Below are positions 48,232 through 61,450 of a DNA stretch of 64,000 nt, one piece after another. Made by a program: the position numbers and the translations under genes. Numbering within the stretch: position 1 is the first letter of the stretch; the number at the start of each line of letters is the position of its first letter. The notes beneath the pieces were generated by a model. The model searched no databases, was not told the DNA's origin, and saw only the letters and a list, made by a program, of their open reading frames with translations. The DNA lies in contig JAEVHH010000005.1 in assembly GCA_017607445.1 (NCBI GenBank), forward strand, positions 2,485,001 to 2,549,000, read 5' to 3'. Source of the DNA: Histoplasma ohiense (Eukaryota > Ascomycota > Eurotiomycetes > Onygenales > Ajellomycetaceae).

Positions 48232-49405
48232 TCTTATATACACTAGATTACTATCACATCAAATATACAGTGAAGAAAGTGTTAGATATATACAATTATC
48301 AACTCAACATTTTATCTGATATCTACAATGTCTTTCATATAAACCTGCTCTGACTCACAGCTGAGGATTCATTCCTCTTACAGAGAATCTTCAATTGACA
48401 GTCACTCATCATTGTAGAAGAAGACAATGAACTTGAGTGAGAAATTGAAGCAATTCTTGATGATAGAATCAATCACTGCTGCTGTGAATATTTTGTCAAA
48501 TGAATAGAATATGATTGTCTGATCTGAGAATTTATATCTGTTTTGAAGAACATCATCACTCTTGACATCTATGAGTTCTCACTCATTCTGATAGAAAGGG
48601 ATAATGTAATGGATTAGCATCTGTTAGTAATTAACTTATGCAATCAACTTCTCTTCTGCATCTGCTTATTTCTGATCATTGTGATTTCATGTAATTCTCA
48701 ATATTCTTTCACTCTGTGCTCTGTATTTATATAGTTTCTAATAATTCTTCTGTATAGCTTTTAATGTTCTTTCACTCTGTATTCTGTGTTTATATAGTCT
48801 CTAATAATTCTTCTGTGTAGTTTCTAACATTCTTCTGCTCTGTGCTCTGTGCTTGTATAGTCTCTAATGATTCTTTCATATAGCTTTCAATGATTTTCTC
48901 ATCTCATACTCTGCACTCATGTAGTTTCTAATGATTCTTTCATGTAGTTTTTAATGTTTTTCTGCTCTGTGCTTCACTGTGAAGTGGCTTCTGATATTCT
49001 TTCACTCTGAATTTCTCTTTATAAGAACTCTCTTTGTACAATCTTGTGAGGTGTAGTGACAGTGTGAAGAGTAACAGTAGAAGATAGTTTATAGTGTAGT
49101 GGAGATAATAGCAATATATTGTAGAGTGTAGTATAGTAGTATAATGTAGTGTAGCTAATCACTAAGGAAGAAAAGAAAGAGAAAGAAGATGTGCGAAATA
49201 CATACATCGATATATATATACATATAAAAATAGCGGTAGCGAGAGTATAATGGAAAGAGGTAAGAATAAGCGAAGATAGTAAGAAAATAATAAACAAGTG
49301 TATTACAAATCTTTTCTTCTGATTTCTTTTCTCTTTTTTTTCTTAATCAATTTGTAATCTGTATTAGAATAGTGCTAGATTGTTAATCGAAGTACATCTG
49401 TTACA
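48232..49405 (+). mobile_element. Chromovirus A4: 3' end of pol and 3' LTR
   Basis: Plus-strand family A sequence from the integrase C-terminal region through the chromodomain-like end (48232-48604), then the LTR 48605-49405, interrupted by a solo B LTR (net about 533 bp, four 63-bp units). Everything upstream of this was displaced or lost at the A3 junction. Confidence 0.88.
49045..49307 (-). mobile_element. Solo LTR of chromovirus B in the A4 LTR
   Basis: 263 bp, minus strand, with a perfect 5-bp TSD, AATCT (49040-49044 and 49308-49312). It keeps CpG (TGCGAAATAC, ATCGATA, AGCGGTAGCGAGA), so it is younger than the surrounding LTR. Confidence 0.95.
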
Positions 49406-50593
49406 ATCAACAAATAGCATAAAAATGCAAACAGTGTTGCTATGAGATATGTAATTTTCTATAACATATAGATGTAGATTTTCTTTCTTTTTGAATTCTT
49501 TGATATATCTCTGTTCTTACCATCACATTTCTGCACATATAGCAACTTATAAAAACAATATATTTTTTTTCTTTAGAAATTTTTATCATCATAATCAGAA
49601 TGTGTTTCTCTTTTTCTCTTCTGCTGAAAATATATCTGCTTCTTTCTTCAAGGAATATTTGATGGCTCTGTGTACCACTAAGGCATGTGAGTGCTGCTAT
49701 CATCTTGAGAAGAAAGAGAAAGAATCCTTCAAGTGTGAAGAGACTGACTGCAAAACACACTATATTATCTTGAAAAAACTCTGCAATGAAGCAGATTGAT
49801 AATGATTTTGAATAATACTTCTGCTGAAATTTGACTAATATTATGAAAGAAATGATGCTGATGACTCAATATGTGAGAAGTTGGAGAAAAAAGCAGTGAA
49901 GTTGCTGATACAGCAGCACTGAGATCAGAAGCACTTATAGAAATAATTTAAAATCAAAATAAAGAGAAAGAGAGCTGAGAAGATGACAGCTGTGAAAAAA
50001 TGCTGTCAGAAGAAAATTGAAGATATACTTGCTCATAAAACAAAAAAGCTCAAACTGATAAATTGTATTTTGAATATATTCATTGATAACATTTTTTGAT
50101 AATGATTCTGTGATCTAATTGATTAGCAGACTTCTGAAGAGAATCATGAAATTGAAGCCTTGTTTAGATCTCATATACACTCAATGATTCAGAACATTGA
50201 GAAGATAGTATTGCTTTCTGAGCATACTAATTTACTTACTGCAGAGATAGAATCTGAGACAGCAGATCAGAAGATGCAGAACTTTAAAGCTCAAGTAAAT
50301 CTAATGAAAAGAGAGAAGAATTCTCTCTCATCTAAAAAGATAGCTGAGAAGGGTTTTGAGGTGATTGTTTTCTTGAATGAGAAGAAAAAGAAGAGAGAGA
50401 AGAAGAAAGAGAAGAATTGAATTATAAAAAATAAAGAGAAAGAAAAAGAGAAGAAGAAGAAGAAGAAAGTGAAAGAAGAAGAGTAGAAGAGAAAATGATC
50501 TAAGAAAAAATTTTTTTTTGAATGTTTGTTTTTTTATATTTTTGCTAAATTAATTGTATTATTATCATTATCAGAGATTACAAATTTTATTTG
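49406..50593 (+). pseudogene. Unrecognised degraded coding region (about 290 codons)
   Basis: Between A4 and A5 lies sequence that matches none of the element families here. From ATG 49662 one frame runs to about 50490, broken mostly by TGA as in the other pseudogenes. It starts with a Cys-rich block (CX2CX1C...CX5CX2H-like: ACECCYH, KCEETDCKTHY), continues with Lys/Glu-rich helical sequence, keeps an 86-codon open stretch (50160-50420) and ends in a very lysine-rich tail. 49406-49661 upstream and 50490-50593 downstream show no gene. It may be a host gene or the ORF of an old element; I cannot name a family. Confidence 0.45.
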
Positions 50594-51475
50594 TGTGATG
50601 GATTAGCATTCATTAGCAATTAATTTATGCAATCAACTTCTCTTCTGCACTTACTTGTTTCTGATCATTGTAATCTTGTGTAACTCTTGATATTCTTCTG
50701 CTTCATGCTCTGCACTTGTATAGTCTCTAATGATTCTTCTGTGTAGCTTTTAACATTCTTCTGCTCTGTGTTCTGTGCTTGTATAGTCTCTAATGATTCT
50801 TCTGTGTAGTTCTCAATGATTCTCTTCTCTCATGCTCTGCACTTGTGTAGTTTTTAATGATTTTTCTGTGTAAGCTTTCAATGATTCTTCTGTCTCACAC
50901 TCTGTGCTTGTGTAGTTTCTAATGATTCTTCTGTGTAGCTTTTAATGTTTTTCTGCTTCACACTTCACTGTGAAATGGCTTCTGATATTCTTTTACTCTG
51001 AATTTTTCTCTATAAGAACTCTTTTTATATGATCTTTTCTTCTGATTTCTTTTCTCTTTCTTTTCTTAATCAATTTGTAATCTGTATTAGAATAGTGTTA
51101 GATTGTTAATCAAAGTATGTCTGTTACATTACAAATTGATTCTTCTGCATTTAAAATCTGAGTATTTTGTTATTAGTTCTTACATCTGAGTGTGTTGTTT
51201 ACAGATCTGAGTGTTTAGTTGTTATAAGAGATTTCTTATGAATCTGAGTGTCTCTATTGTTAGTTATATAGACTGTTGTGTCTAAGTGTCTGAGACATAA
51301 TTGACTGTGTTCTATGAGGTCTGAGTGTCTACAAACTGTAATGCTGTGAATAGTGTTCATGAAGAAGCTTGACAAAGCTTAGTGCTGCAACACTGTGAAT
51401 AATGTCTGTGAGAGAACTGAGTATCTACAAGTATTTCTTTTCTTTTATTATTATTACATGTTCTTAGATATTGAA

Positions 51476-52545
51476 ATGAATTATAAACAATTCTATAAAC
51501 ACTCACTGTATCTGAATGCAGTGGATGACAACTTAGATCTATGAAGCATTCTTCAGCAACAGATGCTATAGATAGTTGAATTGCAATGATGATTTGTTGA
51601 AATAAACACTTCTGCATTCACTGTTTCTTCCACATCTGCATCTCACAAAAAGTCTTCAAGAGAGAAGCTCTCAATCCTTGACAAATATGAGAGAGATCTA
51701 GCACTCTATCTCATGTGAAAGTCAAAAGTGAATGTCAAATTGGACATTGATGAACAAGCAATAGACTTGCTATTCAATCAAATGTGGTATATTCATAGCA
51801 GATTGAATGACAATGTGTTAGCAAAATTTCAACTCTGAATGAGTCATTGTCAGAATCATCAGTGTATATCAGAGCTAGTCTTTCAACAACTTGACTCTCT
51901 CTTTCTTGATTCTACACTTCAAGCCAAGGTATTAGACTGGCTTAATCAGACTTATTAGATGAATGTTGTGTTGACAACTTATTTTTCTGAATTTGATTAC
52001 AAGCTTCTAGAAGCAGATGAGTAAGACTGAAATGATACTGTCAAAATCAATATACTGTTCAAGAATTTGAACTTTCAGTTGTATAACTGAAGTATAAAAT
52101 GTTCAAAGCTCTCAATATACAGTGAATTCTGTGCTGATCTTTGTCTGTTGAACAATAATCTGTCTCAGTTTCATACACTTCAAAATTGCAGAGAATTCTG
52201 TTGAATAAATATGTATACTTTGAACTGCTCTGCAGTGCTCTCTGTCTCTGAATCAGAATCAATGAACTGAATTCTACATATAAATGCAAGTTGCTTGAGA
52301 GTTTTCAATGTCTCAGAGAAGAATGTTACTGACTGAATTGTCAGAGAAGTCTGCATACACTGTGACAAGTCAGAGCACTTTATGAATCAATGTCTGAATG
52401 TGATCACTCTGAATAAACCTTCCACACACATGAATGCTGTGTCATCTGTGGACAGACAAGAACAGAGAAAAGATAAGCTCTCACTCTAAAATATGAATAA
52501 GAACTCAAGAAGCAGAAAGCTAGCTGAAGATTTAAGCAGAAGATA
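51476..52545 (+). pseudogene. A5 gag remnant
   Basis: Homologous to A1 and A2 gag (MNYKQFYKHSLYLNAVDDNL). The nucleocapsid knuckle near 52353-52394 reads CIHCDKSEHFMNQC, all four ligands kept. TGA and TAA codons interrupt the frame. Confidence 0.8.
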
Positions 52546-52548
52546 TAA

Positions 52549-53979
52549 GTGAATACAATCATAATCTCTGTCATTGTAAATAGTCTAATCAATGTACAAG
52601 CAATGATAGACAGTGGTTTTCTTCATTATGCTCTTATAGACACTCAGCTGATTGAGAAGTATAAGCTTCAGTGTATTCTCTTTTTCAAGCTGTGTAAGTT
52701 CAGTGAATTTGATGATCTTAGAGGATCTGCCTTCTACAATATGGTAAGATTTAATGTTGATGTAGAAGAATATGAGAAAAAGAATGTATATGTATATGAA
52801 ATATAAAATCTTGAGTACAATCTAATACTCAGTCTATTATGACTCACAGAATTTGAAACCTTGTTGAATGCACACAATTACTGTCTTATTTTCTCAGAAG
52901 ATGACTGTGTTTATGAGAAAGATGTTGATAGAACTGCTGATCTCATTCAGATATCAGTGAAAGTGTACAAACTACTAATCTATCAAATACATGAGAAGAA
53001 GAACATCCAAGTGTTCACTGCTAGTATAATAAATATCAAAAAGATGTTAGAGAAACTAGAATTCAAGAATTTCAAGAAACTGTGCAAAGAACTATTTGAA
53101 TTGTATGAAGATTTTGCAGATATGTTCAATGAAAAAGAAGCTGAAAAGCTTCTCTCTCACTGAGAATGCAGTATAGATTATATGATTGAACTCATTAAGA
53201 AAGATGATAAAAATCTGCAATCACTCTGAGATTCTCTCTACAGTATATCACACAATGAGCTTCTTGTTCTATGAAAAATACTCAATGAATTACTAGATAA
53301 AAACTTTATTTGTGTTAGCAACTCATCTACTGCAGCATCTGTATTGTTTGTGAAGAAATTAAAAGAAGGCTTATGATTCTGTGTTGACTATTGAGAACTC
53401 AACAAAATTACACAGAAGAACTGATATCCTCTTCCACTCATCAATGAAATACTTGAATGAATAGAAAAAGTGAAATGATTTATGAAACTTGACATCTCTG
53501 TGATCTTCTACAAGATAAGAATTAATGAAGGTGATGAATGACTAACTGTCTTTCATATATGTTATGAATTATATGAATAAACAGTGATATTCTTTGAATT
53601 AGTGAACACTTCAAGCATGTTTCAGAAATACATTAACTGAGCTCTATGAGATCTGCTTGATGAGATTGCCTCAGTGTATATGAACAATATTCTGATCTTC
53701 ACTGATGAATCACTCACTGAGCACTGCAAGTATGTATGACAAGTGCTTGACTGTCTACAAAAAGCTGAACTGTAAGTGGACATTGACAAATGCAACTTTA
53801 AGACTAAGTCTACAATCTATCTAGAATTCATCATTGAAGCTGAAAAAGATGTATGCATGAATTCTAAGAAGATGGAAGTAATTCTCAACTGAGAGATATC
53901 AGTCTTGATAAAAGAAACTAAAAGCTTTCTAGAATTTATTAACTTCTATCAAAGATTCATCAAAGACTTCTTCAATATT
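52549..53979 (+). pseudogene. A5 pol remnant, protease and RT
   Basis: The protease keeps MIDSGFLHYALID near 52602-52640. An open 100-codon linker lies at 52861-53163 (ending FNEKEAEKLLSH). RT follows at about 53350-53979 with DY*ELNKI and the catalytic box decayed to YMNNILIF near 53678. Cut by B2 in the RT/RNase H connection. Confidence 0.85.
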
Positions 53980-54299
53980 GTATGTGTAATGCACTCGTTT
54001 ATTATTTCCTTATTATCTTCGCTTATTCTTACCTCTTTTCATTATACTCTCGCTACCACTATTTCTACATGTATATATATATTGATGTATGTATTTTGCA
54101 CATCTTCTTTCTCTTTTCTTTTCTTCCTTAGCAATTAGCTACACTACGTTATGCTACTATACTATATTACTTTACAATATATTACTATTATCTCTGCTAT
54201 GCTATAAACTATCTTCTACTGTTACTCTTCACACTGTCACTACACCTCACAAGTTTCTAATTGCTCAATCTTTGAGAGACAGTCTGTTGAGTAATAGTC

Positions 54300-55630
54300 A
54301 TGGCCTCTACTCACAGCATTCACTGTACTCATGCTACTGCTGAATCTGAAGCAATAAATACTATGAAAGAAAACTGTGAAACACACACTTCTGTCACTGA
54401 AAGTGTGCAACAAGCATCATCTTTCTCTATGGAATTGAACTCTGAGTATAGTTCAGAAGAGAATACCTCTTCTGAAGATCTCAGTGCAATTGAGACTGAG
54501 AAGATAGTTGTGATCAGAAGAATCAAAAAATTACAGACTGAGAAAGAATTGTGAGAACTTCAATAGTGATGTGACACTTTGCTACAAGAATTGAATGAAA
54601 CAATTCCAGTCATCTGAAATACACTAGAAGCACATCTGAACCATGATAGAGATGCAACTAGCATGAATGGTAACTGCAATAATGCCACAAGTATTCTCAG
54701 ACCACTGAAAGTCACACTATAAGTGCTCAACATCTTAGTGAAAAGTGCTGTGACTACTGTCAGTGAAAGATGTAGTCAGGTACCACTTTGATAATTAGAA
54801 CTTCAAGATCTCAGCATGAGTGGTCACTCTTCTTGAAGAGATGTGGAAAAGTTCCAAGATCAAAGCATGAAAGAATTTGAAAACTTTGTTACAGCTGCTA
54901 TTACTTTCCATGTCAGTGATCTTGATTACTACAATGAATACAACTATCGAAAGATCATTGAAGCTGTTACTCATTTCAATGTCGAGATGCAACAATGTTG
55001 GTATCAACATACACATGATATGTGAACTTTGCCACCATGGGAAGAATTTGTTAGTTGGATGCAATGTCAAGTCACTGATCCAGATAAAAGTTTCTGAGAT
55101 ACTGATAGACAGTACTGAAAAACAGAGCAATAAGAAGATCAGACAGTTCAACAATTTGCTTCACACTTACAATCAATTGAAGAACATCTGTGGCATTCTT
55201 ATAGCAAATATCATTGGAAATCACACCTCTATATGAAAGTTTTACCTTCCATTCACTGAGAATTCAACAAATATGCAATCAAATTGGAAGAGTTAAGCTA
55301 TGATGCCACTCTACATAAACTTGCAATGACAGAATTGAATCTGCCAGAGAGATGGAAGAAACTTAAAGAGAAGTCAAATTTCAAAAACCCCACTCAAAGC
55401 TTTAACAACAGAAATAATGCTGATAATAGATCACAAAACAAACACAGATGAAATGACACTACAAAATCTGATGACTCCACCCAATCAAAATATTGCTGTT
55501 ATTGCAAGCAATCAGAACATACCATCAATTTGTGTTTCAAACAACTCAAAGATGAATCCAAAAATGCCAAGTCTGACTCAAAATCTGATATGAAAGACAT
55601 GAAGAACTTGAAGAACTCAAAAAACACTTA
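54300..55630 (+). pseudogene. B2 gag remnant
   Basis: ATG 54300 (MASTHSIHCTHATAES). Capsid-like region near 54870-55360, zinc knuckle CCYCKQSEHTINLC near 55483-55524, then a Lys-rich tail. First open stretch is 84 codons; later stops are mostly TGA. Orthologous to B1 gag and to the orphan fragment at 6122. Confidence 0.8.
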
Positions 55631-55639
55631 AAGTGCACC

Positions 55640-58600
55640 ATTCAGCTTACAATGACAGTCATAAGTGTGGAAAGTTGATGCAAAAACACCTTAAGCTTCA
55701 CTGTCACAGTGGAACTTGCTACATCTAAGAGTCTGCAAAAAGTGCTTGCACTAGTAGACTCTGGGTTGAAAGTGAACTGTGTTGATGAATTTTGAGCAAA
55801 GGATCACAATCTAGAAGCTGCTCACTGCAAAATCAAAATGATCAAGTCAATTGATGGATGCATAATGTGCTTCTTTGAAGAGTATAACATTGCAACTACT
55901 GTCACTGATCACAAGGGTAATGCACAGCAGACATCTCATTCCTTCCATGTGATGAAGATGGAGGACTACAGTCTTGTATTAGAATTCCCTTGATTAAGAC
56001 AAACAAATCCTCTTATAGATTGATCAGATGGACAATTCTTCTTTAGAAGCTCTGAAGATGAACAACAGTCTCAAATTATTTCTGAACAAGATGTTCTAGC
56101 TGAAGTTCTCACAGAAGCTAGAGTAGAAATGCTTGTAGTATTATCTACAGAATATTCAAAAGACTCAAAGCATACTTCATATGTATTCTCAGCTGTGTAT
56201 TCAGACTTGCTGACTGATCTATCTGATTATATCATGCCATATGCGCATATCTTCTCAGAAGAAGCTGCTATAAGTGTGAAAAGATCAGAAGAGATGAAAC
56301 ACTGCATAGATCTCAAGTCTGATGTGCAATCTTTATTTATACTGATATACAATCTCTCTGAAACTGAGTTAGCTGCTCTAAGAGAATATTTAAAAAATGC
56401 ATTAGATAAAGAATGAATACAACTGTTCAGTAGCCTGGCTGATGCATCAATTCTCTTTGTCTTCAAAAAAGATGGTGGACTCTGTCTTTGTGTAGACTAT
56501 TGAGGATTAAATTGAATCATCATCAAGAACTGATACTCTCTATCTTTAATAAGTGAATTACTTGATAGGCTTTCAAAAGCCAAGATATTCACTAAGCTGG
56601 ACCTTCAAGATGTCTATCACCACATACTTATAGTAGCAAAAGACTGTTGGAAGACAGCCTTTAGAATGAGATATGAACATTTTGAATATGTAGTTATGTC
56701 ATTTGGACTAGCTAATACTCCAGTGACATTCCAAGCATACATTAACAATGCCTTGTCTGATTTGTTGGATATATGTTGTGTTGTCTATTTGGATGACATT
56801 CTCATATTCTCCAATTCAAAGCAGGAACATAAAGTGCATGTTACTAAGATGCTAGAATGTCTCAAGCATGTGAATCTATTTGCAAAACTCTCTAAATGTG
56901 AATTTGAAGTGGACAAGATCTTGTTTCTGAGATTTGTTATAGATACAAATAATGTCAAGATGAAGTCAGACAGAGTCTCCACTATTGTGAAATAATCTAC
57001 ATCTAAATCAATTAAAGAGGTTCAATTCTTCTTGAGCTTTGCTAATTTCTATTGATGATTTATTAAGTCTTTCTCCTCTATTGCAGCCCCATTATTTGAA
57101 CTTACAAAAGAGAGCAAGAAGAGGGAAAGAAAAGCCACTTTTATGTAGACAGAAGATGTTCAAAGTGCTTTTGATGAGCTCAAATCATACTTTATATGTG
57201 CTTCTCTATTAGCTTATTTTGACTCAGCTTGATGTATTCAGATTGAATCTGATGTGTCCACTTTTGCAGTCACTGCTATTCTGTCACAGTTGCAGAATGA
57301 TGAGCACTGGCATTCAGTTGTCTTCTGATCAAGAAAGTTGATTGATGTGGAAATGTGTTATAATACTCATGATAAAGAACTCTTGGCTATTGTAGCAGCA
57401 TTTAAGAATTGAAGACACTATCTGAAGAGAAGTCAGTATTCAATTCAAGTCTGATCTGATCATGCCAATCTGCAGTACTTTATGATGACTTAGAAACTGA
57501 ACAGATGTCAGATCAGATGAGCAGAAGCTTTATCTGCTTATGATTTTGTATTACTGCACTGCTCTGAATCAAAGAATCCAGCTGATGAGTTCAGTCATCA
57601 CACAGACTACAGTGAGGCCTATAATGGTCAAACTATATTATCTACCCTGCAACAGAAGCTGAAACATGGAGTTAGACTAGACTGAGAAGCTGATACTTCT
57701 TTTCAAAATGATATTTCTTCTGATGTAGTCTGTGCATGAGTCTCTAATGAGCAAAATGCTTCTTTTAATGAGTGAAAAGTGCTTCATATGTTGATGTCTT
57801 CTATCTCTCACATAAACTCTTCCCCTCTGTTGTGTGTTGAGCAATATATGCCTCAGATTGCAGTCAATAAGGCTATTCTTAAGAACTCAGTATATACAGA
57901 AATGTCTGAATCCTTCATCTCATTTCTGAGTAAAGCACAGAAGATTGATTCTTTTGCTGCTGAGCAAAGAAAGAAGATAAAAGAGAAGAATATGACTGTT
58001 ACTGAAAATATACTATGAACAATTTCTGAGGATGATATATTATGTGCTGATGGTTGTGTGTATGTCCCTCAACAAAAGACACTCATTGATGAAATTATCA
58101 GTGCAAACCATGATGATCTGCAGAGGGGTCACTTTGGTATAAAAAAGTTCATAGACAGCATTCAGAACAAATACTATTGACATGAGCTAGTCAGAAATAT
58201 CAAAGATTATATATCCATTTGTGATACTTGTCAAAGAGTAAAGTCAAAATGGCACAGACAATATGGAGAATTGAGTACAATTCTCTTATCATCAAATTCT
58301 TTTGAGTTCATTACTATGGATTTTATTACAGACTTGCCAGCCTCTACATTCCTCCATCAAATCTATGATGCAATTTTAGTGATTGTGGATATATATATCA
58401 AGTTTATGATCTATATTCCTTGCACCAAAAACATTACAGTTGATGAACTAGTGGAAATTGTTTATACCAAGTTCTATACAATTTACAGAATATTCAAAAA
58501 CCATATATCTGATTGAGGTTTGCTGTTTACAAGCCATTATTGATCCATCTTTTGTTATATGCTAGGCACACACTGGAAACTTTCAACAGCCTTTCACCCT

Positions 58601-59345
58601 CAAACAGATGATCAAACAGAATGACAAAATCAAACCTTGAAACATTATCTCTAATACTTTATCAACTATCATCAAGATGACTGAGCACACTGACTACTGC
58701 TGATGCAGTTTGTTTACAATACCTCTCAACATGCCTCTACTGAAATGACACTCACAGAAGTCTTAATGGGATATCAATCTGATTTGAAAATTAATATCAG
58801 CAAACCATCACAACCAGTTGCCATACATGCTGCTAGCTGTGTGAAACATATTGAGAAAACACATCATAAGCTCATTGAGAACCTATAAAAGACACAACAA
58901 GCACAGAAAATCTATTATGATGCAAAACATAAGCTTCAACAATTTAAAATAGATGACTATGTCATGCTCAATGCAAAAAATCTCCAATTGCTGCATCTGG
59001 TTTGCAAACTTGATCATAAATATGTGGGACTCTTCAAGATTCTAGATATCATTGAAAAACAAGTGTACAAATTAGAACTGTCATCTTTATATAGAAGCAT
59101 TCATTCTGTATTCCATGTATCTTTATTGAAGCCATACAACCACAGAAATGGAGCTCTATCAGAACCAGGACTGAAACTTGTCAACAGTGAAGAAGAATAT
59201 CAAGTTGAAGAAATTCTTGAAAAATGACAATGAAAAAACAAACCTTCAGAATATTTTGTGAGATGGACAGGTTGAGATTCTAGTGATGATACATGAGAAC
59301 TGAAAGAAAACATATTGAACACTCAGACATTTGAAATCTTTCTTG
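55640..59345 (+). pseudogene. B2 pol remnant: protease, RT, RNase H, integrase, chromodomain
   Basis: The protease DSG is intact at 55757-55765. RT at about 56400-56990: LCVDY, FTKLDLQDVYH, FGLANTPVTFQ and VVYLDDILIFSN with an intact YLDD near 56782. RNase H at about 57150-57620. Integrase at about 58030-58700, with a D-D-E-type core (EFITMDFITDLPAS near 58307; SAFHPQTD near 58590). The chromodomain at about 59190-59315 is well preserved (EEEYQVEEILEK, then a region ending FVRWTG). Better preserved than B1, but stops in every domain make it inactive. Confidence 0.88.
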
Positions 59346-59904
59346 AACAAGAAAATGAATGACAAATACAAAACCAACATACTCCCAAATATCAAAAGTA
59401 TGAACATCAAGTTGAAAGATGTCAGAAGTGCAAATCTTAAATCAAAAAATGCTAGAAGTGCAAATCTCATTCAAACTCCAATCAAATGCATTCTTTTTAG
59501 AAGAATTTTATCAGAGAAAAGAGAAAAAAGAAAAAAATTCAATTTGGATATAATAAATACAAAAAAATAAAACATACAAGCAAGGAAAAAACAAAGAAAA
59601 TGAGTTCTAAGAAAAGTCTAAAAACTCTCAATCCACTCACTCTCATCTCATTCTTCATCTCTCACTTTCTCTTCTCTCTCTCATCATCTCTCTCATCTCT
59701 CTTCTCTGTCACCCTCACTCAATACTCCTTCTGATATTTATAGATCACTGGTATTCATTTTGAGTGCAGAGATATAGACAAATGCCTATTCTACAACACA
59801 TTTGTCTTCTCACATCTTCTCTCCCTCATCAATCTATCCATTCTCTGACACATTTAATGAAGAAAGACATTTCCCTTCATCTTCTTCTCTCACTTCTCCA
59901 TCAT

Positions 59905-60340
59905 TCAGAGCACCCTCTCCCTCTGCTCCATCAATGTCAGTGACAAATTGACAAAGAAAGCAGGTATCATAAGCACTGCTGCAGTCATCAACATCTTCAC
60001 AATCTTTTTCATTGACTCTTCAGTCAACTCCTTCTTCATCAACCTCTTCTCAATCAATCCCTCCACCACAGAGCCTCTGAAGCTCATCACTTTCAAAACC
60101 CTCATATTCTTCTCCACATCCTCCTCTTTCTCTAATGTCTCTGCTCTGAAAGGATCAGACACAATCATGACCTTCAAAATCTGCACCTCTGCAGGCTCAG
60201 CTGCTGTCTGATGCTGGGATCATAGAGCATTCACCTCTGCCCTGCTCTGAGCAGACAGCATCACCAGGTGAGATGTGTTCAATTGTTTAACTAAATGATG
60301 AAGACAACTTTTGTGACTGGCCATGTTCTCCCCAGCTGTC
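59905..60340 (-). pseudogene. Antisense coding-like frame in B2 3' region
   Basis: Minus-strand frame from an ATG near 60340 (MEVTAGENMASHKS), about 140 codons with one early TGA, then open from 60186 to 59905. It aligns in protein sequence with the B1 frame (35429-35869): shared VSD(P/S)FRAE, EKE, (M)RVLKVMSF. Likely helical, charged. No family recognised. Confidence 0.5.
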
Positions 60341-61450
60341 ACCTCCATGAAGATAAACACTCACCCGCGCATAATGCACCTCAGAAGAGGTGTATCACAC
60401 ACCTAGTATCATTATCAGTATATCAACATTGCTAAGAGCACTACTATCTATCCAAAAGCAAATTTGAAGAAAAAGAAAAAGAAAATAAGAATTAAAGAGA
60501 ATTACTCATGGATTTGTAGAATTTCTCTGCAGAGACACAAGCCTCACAATGCTTCTGAGCATTTGACTTCAACACACATCAAAAATTGATGTCTTCAAAT
60601 CTAGAAACACAATGTTCACATGGAATCTGACTGTTGTGTGTCATGTGATTAGAGCTAGGGCAATATAACAAGTAAACAGTGAATGATGCTATATGGAAAT
60701 GAGCTAGTGGTGCATGTGACCACACTAATAATGCCACTGGCAAGGAACACCAACAATAATACACAATAAGCACCCAAGGAACAACTTACTTAAAATCAGA
60801 ATAACTGAGAGAGCCCATTTCAATAAAAGAAAGAGGGAGGGAGAACAATGATATAAAAAATTTAAAAATTTTTATTGGAGACAAAAAATCACAGCAGAAA
60901 GGCAAGGAGCTTTGATGATGGTCAAGTTAAAAGAGAAGAGAAATCTTCAAGAAGAAAGAAATTCTTTTTGCTTCTCTGCACACAACCTCTAGCAATCAAA
61001 GAATCCACCAATTCCACCTCATTAGAAAATCGATAACAACGTGTATACAAGCTATCTAGGGGACGCGATTGATACACTGCTATCAACAAGTGGAACTTAC
61101 AATATGGGAATGCAATTATCTACTAGCAAGCAATCTATACAATCACTGAGGGCAGCTCTTATAAAAAAAAGGGGCAATTGTAATGCACTTGTTTATTATT
61201 TCCTTATTATCTTTGCTTATTCTTACCTCTTTTCATTATACTCTCGCTACCACTATTTCTACATGTATATATATATTGATGTATGTATTTTGCACATCTT
61301 CTTTCTCTTTTCTTTTCTTCCTTAGCAATTAGCTACACTATGTTACGCTACTATACTATATTACTTTACAATATATTACTATTATCTCTGCTACACTATA
61401 AACTATCTTCTACTGTTACTCTTCACACTGTCACTACACCTCACAGTATG

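Larger units (their letters stand above)
50594..53984 (+). mobile_element. Chromovirus A5, 5' portion
   Basis: 5' LTR 50594-51128 (535 bp, four 63-bp units, TGTGATGG...TTACA), leader 51129-51475, gag from ATG 51476, protease and RT up to 53984, where B2 is inserted (TSD GTATG). It resumes at 61451. ATTTG precedes the LTR, but its TSD partner lies beyond the window. Many TGA codons. Confidence 0.92.
53985..61445 (+). mobile_element. Chromovirus B2, full length, degraded, nested in A5
   Basis: 5' LTR 53985-54251 and 3' LTR 61179-61445 (267 bp each), with a perfect 5-bp TSD, GTATG (53980-53984 and 61446-61450). 7461 bp. The two LTRs differ at only about six sites, all C/T or G/A at CpG, so this is younger than B1. 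Polypurine tract AAAAAAAAGGGG lies near 61163-61174. Polyproteins are broken by TGA. Confidence 0.96.

Noticed and set aside
50395..50510. Purine-rich GAA/AAG tract as a regulatory triplex site
   Set aside because: It coincides with the Lys/Glu-rich tail of the degraded frame, so codon composition explains it.
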